Made by a program: the position numbers and the translations under genes. A stretch of DNA of 5,335 nt from Actinomycetota bacterium (GTDB taxonomy: Bacteria > Actinomycetota > Humimicrobiia > Humimicrobiales > Humimicrobiaceae): NCBI GenBank assembly GCA_016932375.1, contig JAFGDA010000065.1, forward strand, positions 1 through 5,335, written 5' to 3'. Positions 4,758 through 5,335 of the stretch are shown here, in pieces; positions within the stretch are counted from its first letter, which is position 1; every line of letters starts with the position of its first letter. The notes below the pieces were generated by a model that did not search any database, was not told where the DNA came from, and saw only the letters and a program-made list of their open reading frames with translations.

Positions 4758-5335
4758 ATGGAAATTAATGATAAGATAAGATATACATTTGAAAGAACTG
4801 AAGTCCTGCTTGAACCAGGGGAGCTTCTGTCTTCATATAACAATACGACAGTACATTATTATATGCTTACTGTTCCCATGTATCTGGAGTTTGAGGGCAG
4901 GAAGGCTGACTCTGAAACAGTTGTAAGGGAAGGAAAGATAACATGGCAGAAACCAAAGCTTCTTACTCCTTCATATATGTTAAGAGCGGAAGGGTTCAGT
5001 GAGGAAGCAAGAAAAGCACTTGAAATACTGGCAAGTGAAAATAGCGATCTTGCCATGATACTTTACAGCCTTCGTATGGTCCGTGATTCCGAAAAGATGG
5101 ATATCGTATCCTTGCCACTAACATCGGTTGCTAAAAAAATATCTGATGATATCGGCAAGAGAGGGGATTTGCACAGTGCAGTAATAAAAGGCATGGATGA
5201 ATTCTGGGATGTATCACTTTCTAAATTCATCCAGGGGATAGTCAGTAAAAGTGCCTATCTTTCACAACTGCCGGATTTTATGGGGCAGAGTACGGTAGGG
5301 ATTGATCAAAATGGTTTTCCGGTTATAACAAGGGA
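4758..5335 (+). CDS. Unrecognised conserved-looking protein, 3' end missing
   Basis: A frame opens at ATG 4758 and runs to the window edge: 192 codons plus two bases without a stop. I do not recognise a family. The protein looks soluble, with no signal peptide or long hydrophobic segment. The start has Y-T-F-E-R-T-E (9-15) and EPGELLSSYNNTTVHYY (19-35). It continues with WQKPKLLTP (63-71) and helical stretches rich in Glu and Lys (79-112). EFWDVSLSKFI (148-158) follows, then Gly-rich MGQSTVGIDQNG (175-186). No cysteine, zinc motif, Rossmann glycine motif or P-loop is seen. GGGG (4750-4753) is only four bases from ATG. TTG 4740 in the same frame is a less likely start, as the frame is open back to a TAA at 4710-4712. 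Codon use matches the upstream genes, and it lies 45 bases after the radical SAM gene, suggesting one operon. Confidence 0.75.
   Translation, partial: MEINDKIRYTFERTEVLLEPGELLSSYNNTTVHYYMLTVPMYLEFEGRKADSETVVREGKITWQKPKLLTPSYMLRAEGFSEEARKALEILASENSDLAMILYSLRMVRDSEKMDIVSLPLTSVAKKISDDIGKRGDLHSAVIKGMDEFWDVSLSKFIQGIVSKSAYLSQLPDFMGQSTVGIDQNGFPVITR

Noticed and set aside
1..5335. CRISPR array, tRNA, rRNA, insertion sequence or prophage attachment site
   Set aside because: No regularly spaced repeats, cloverleaf, transposase frame or long terminal inverted repeats were seen on either strand.

Overview
The window is bacterial DNA of moderate G+C. Its genes start with Shine-Dalgarno sequences, and arginine AGG and isoleucine ATA codons are frequent throughout. 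The 434-residue enolase is of ordinary bacterial type and looks closest to those of Gram-positive, actinobacterial or Chloroflexi-like lineages. The radical SAM/SPASM enzyme suggests a life that is at least partly anaerobic. I cannot name the organism from this sequence. All supported genes are on the + strand.

Bases 1-174 hold at most the last 20 codons of an upstream gene, then an A+T-rich promoter/operator region. Bases 175-749 are a compact type II toxin-antitoxin pair: a ribbon-helix-helix antitoxin followed by a MazF/PemK-type endoribonuclease. The toxin starts at a TTG codon that overlaps the antitoxin stop (TTGA). A sigma70-like promoter whose -10 box lies inside inverted repeats fits autoregulation by the antitoxin. 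This module is visibly more A+T-rich than the genes after it and may be an acquired cassette.

Bases 750-906 carry a T-rich tract, a consensus extended -10 element and the leader of enolase. The enolase (907-2211) has every catalytic and metal-binding residue I checked. Bases 2212-2452 are A+T-rich and non-coding, with a small two-tier hairpin and only weak promoter candidates.

The second half (2453-5335) looks like one transcription unit. It encodes an integral-membrane UbiA-family prenyltransferase (MenA-like second motif, variant first motif), a previously easy-to-miss 21-codon ORF overlapping its stop, a radical SAM/SPASM protein with a long hydrophobic N-terminal extension, and the first 192 codons of an unrecognised gene cut by the window end. 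A plausible but unproven reading is a membrane lipid, quinone or cofactor pathway in which a prenylated product is later modified by radical chemistry. The 21-codon ORF and an RNA stem pairing its stop region with the next start codon may couple translation of the radical SAM gene to that of the prenyltransferase. This cluster is the part of the window most worth follow-up.
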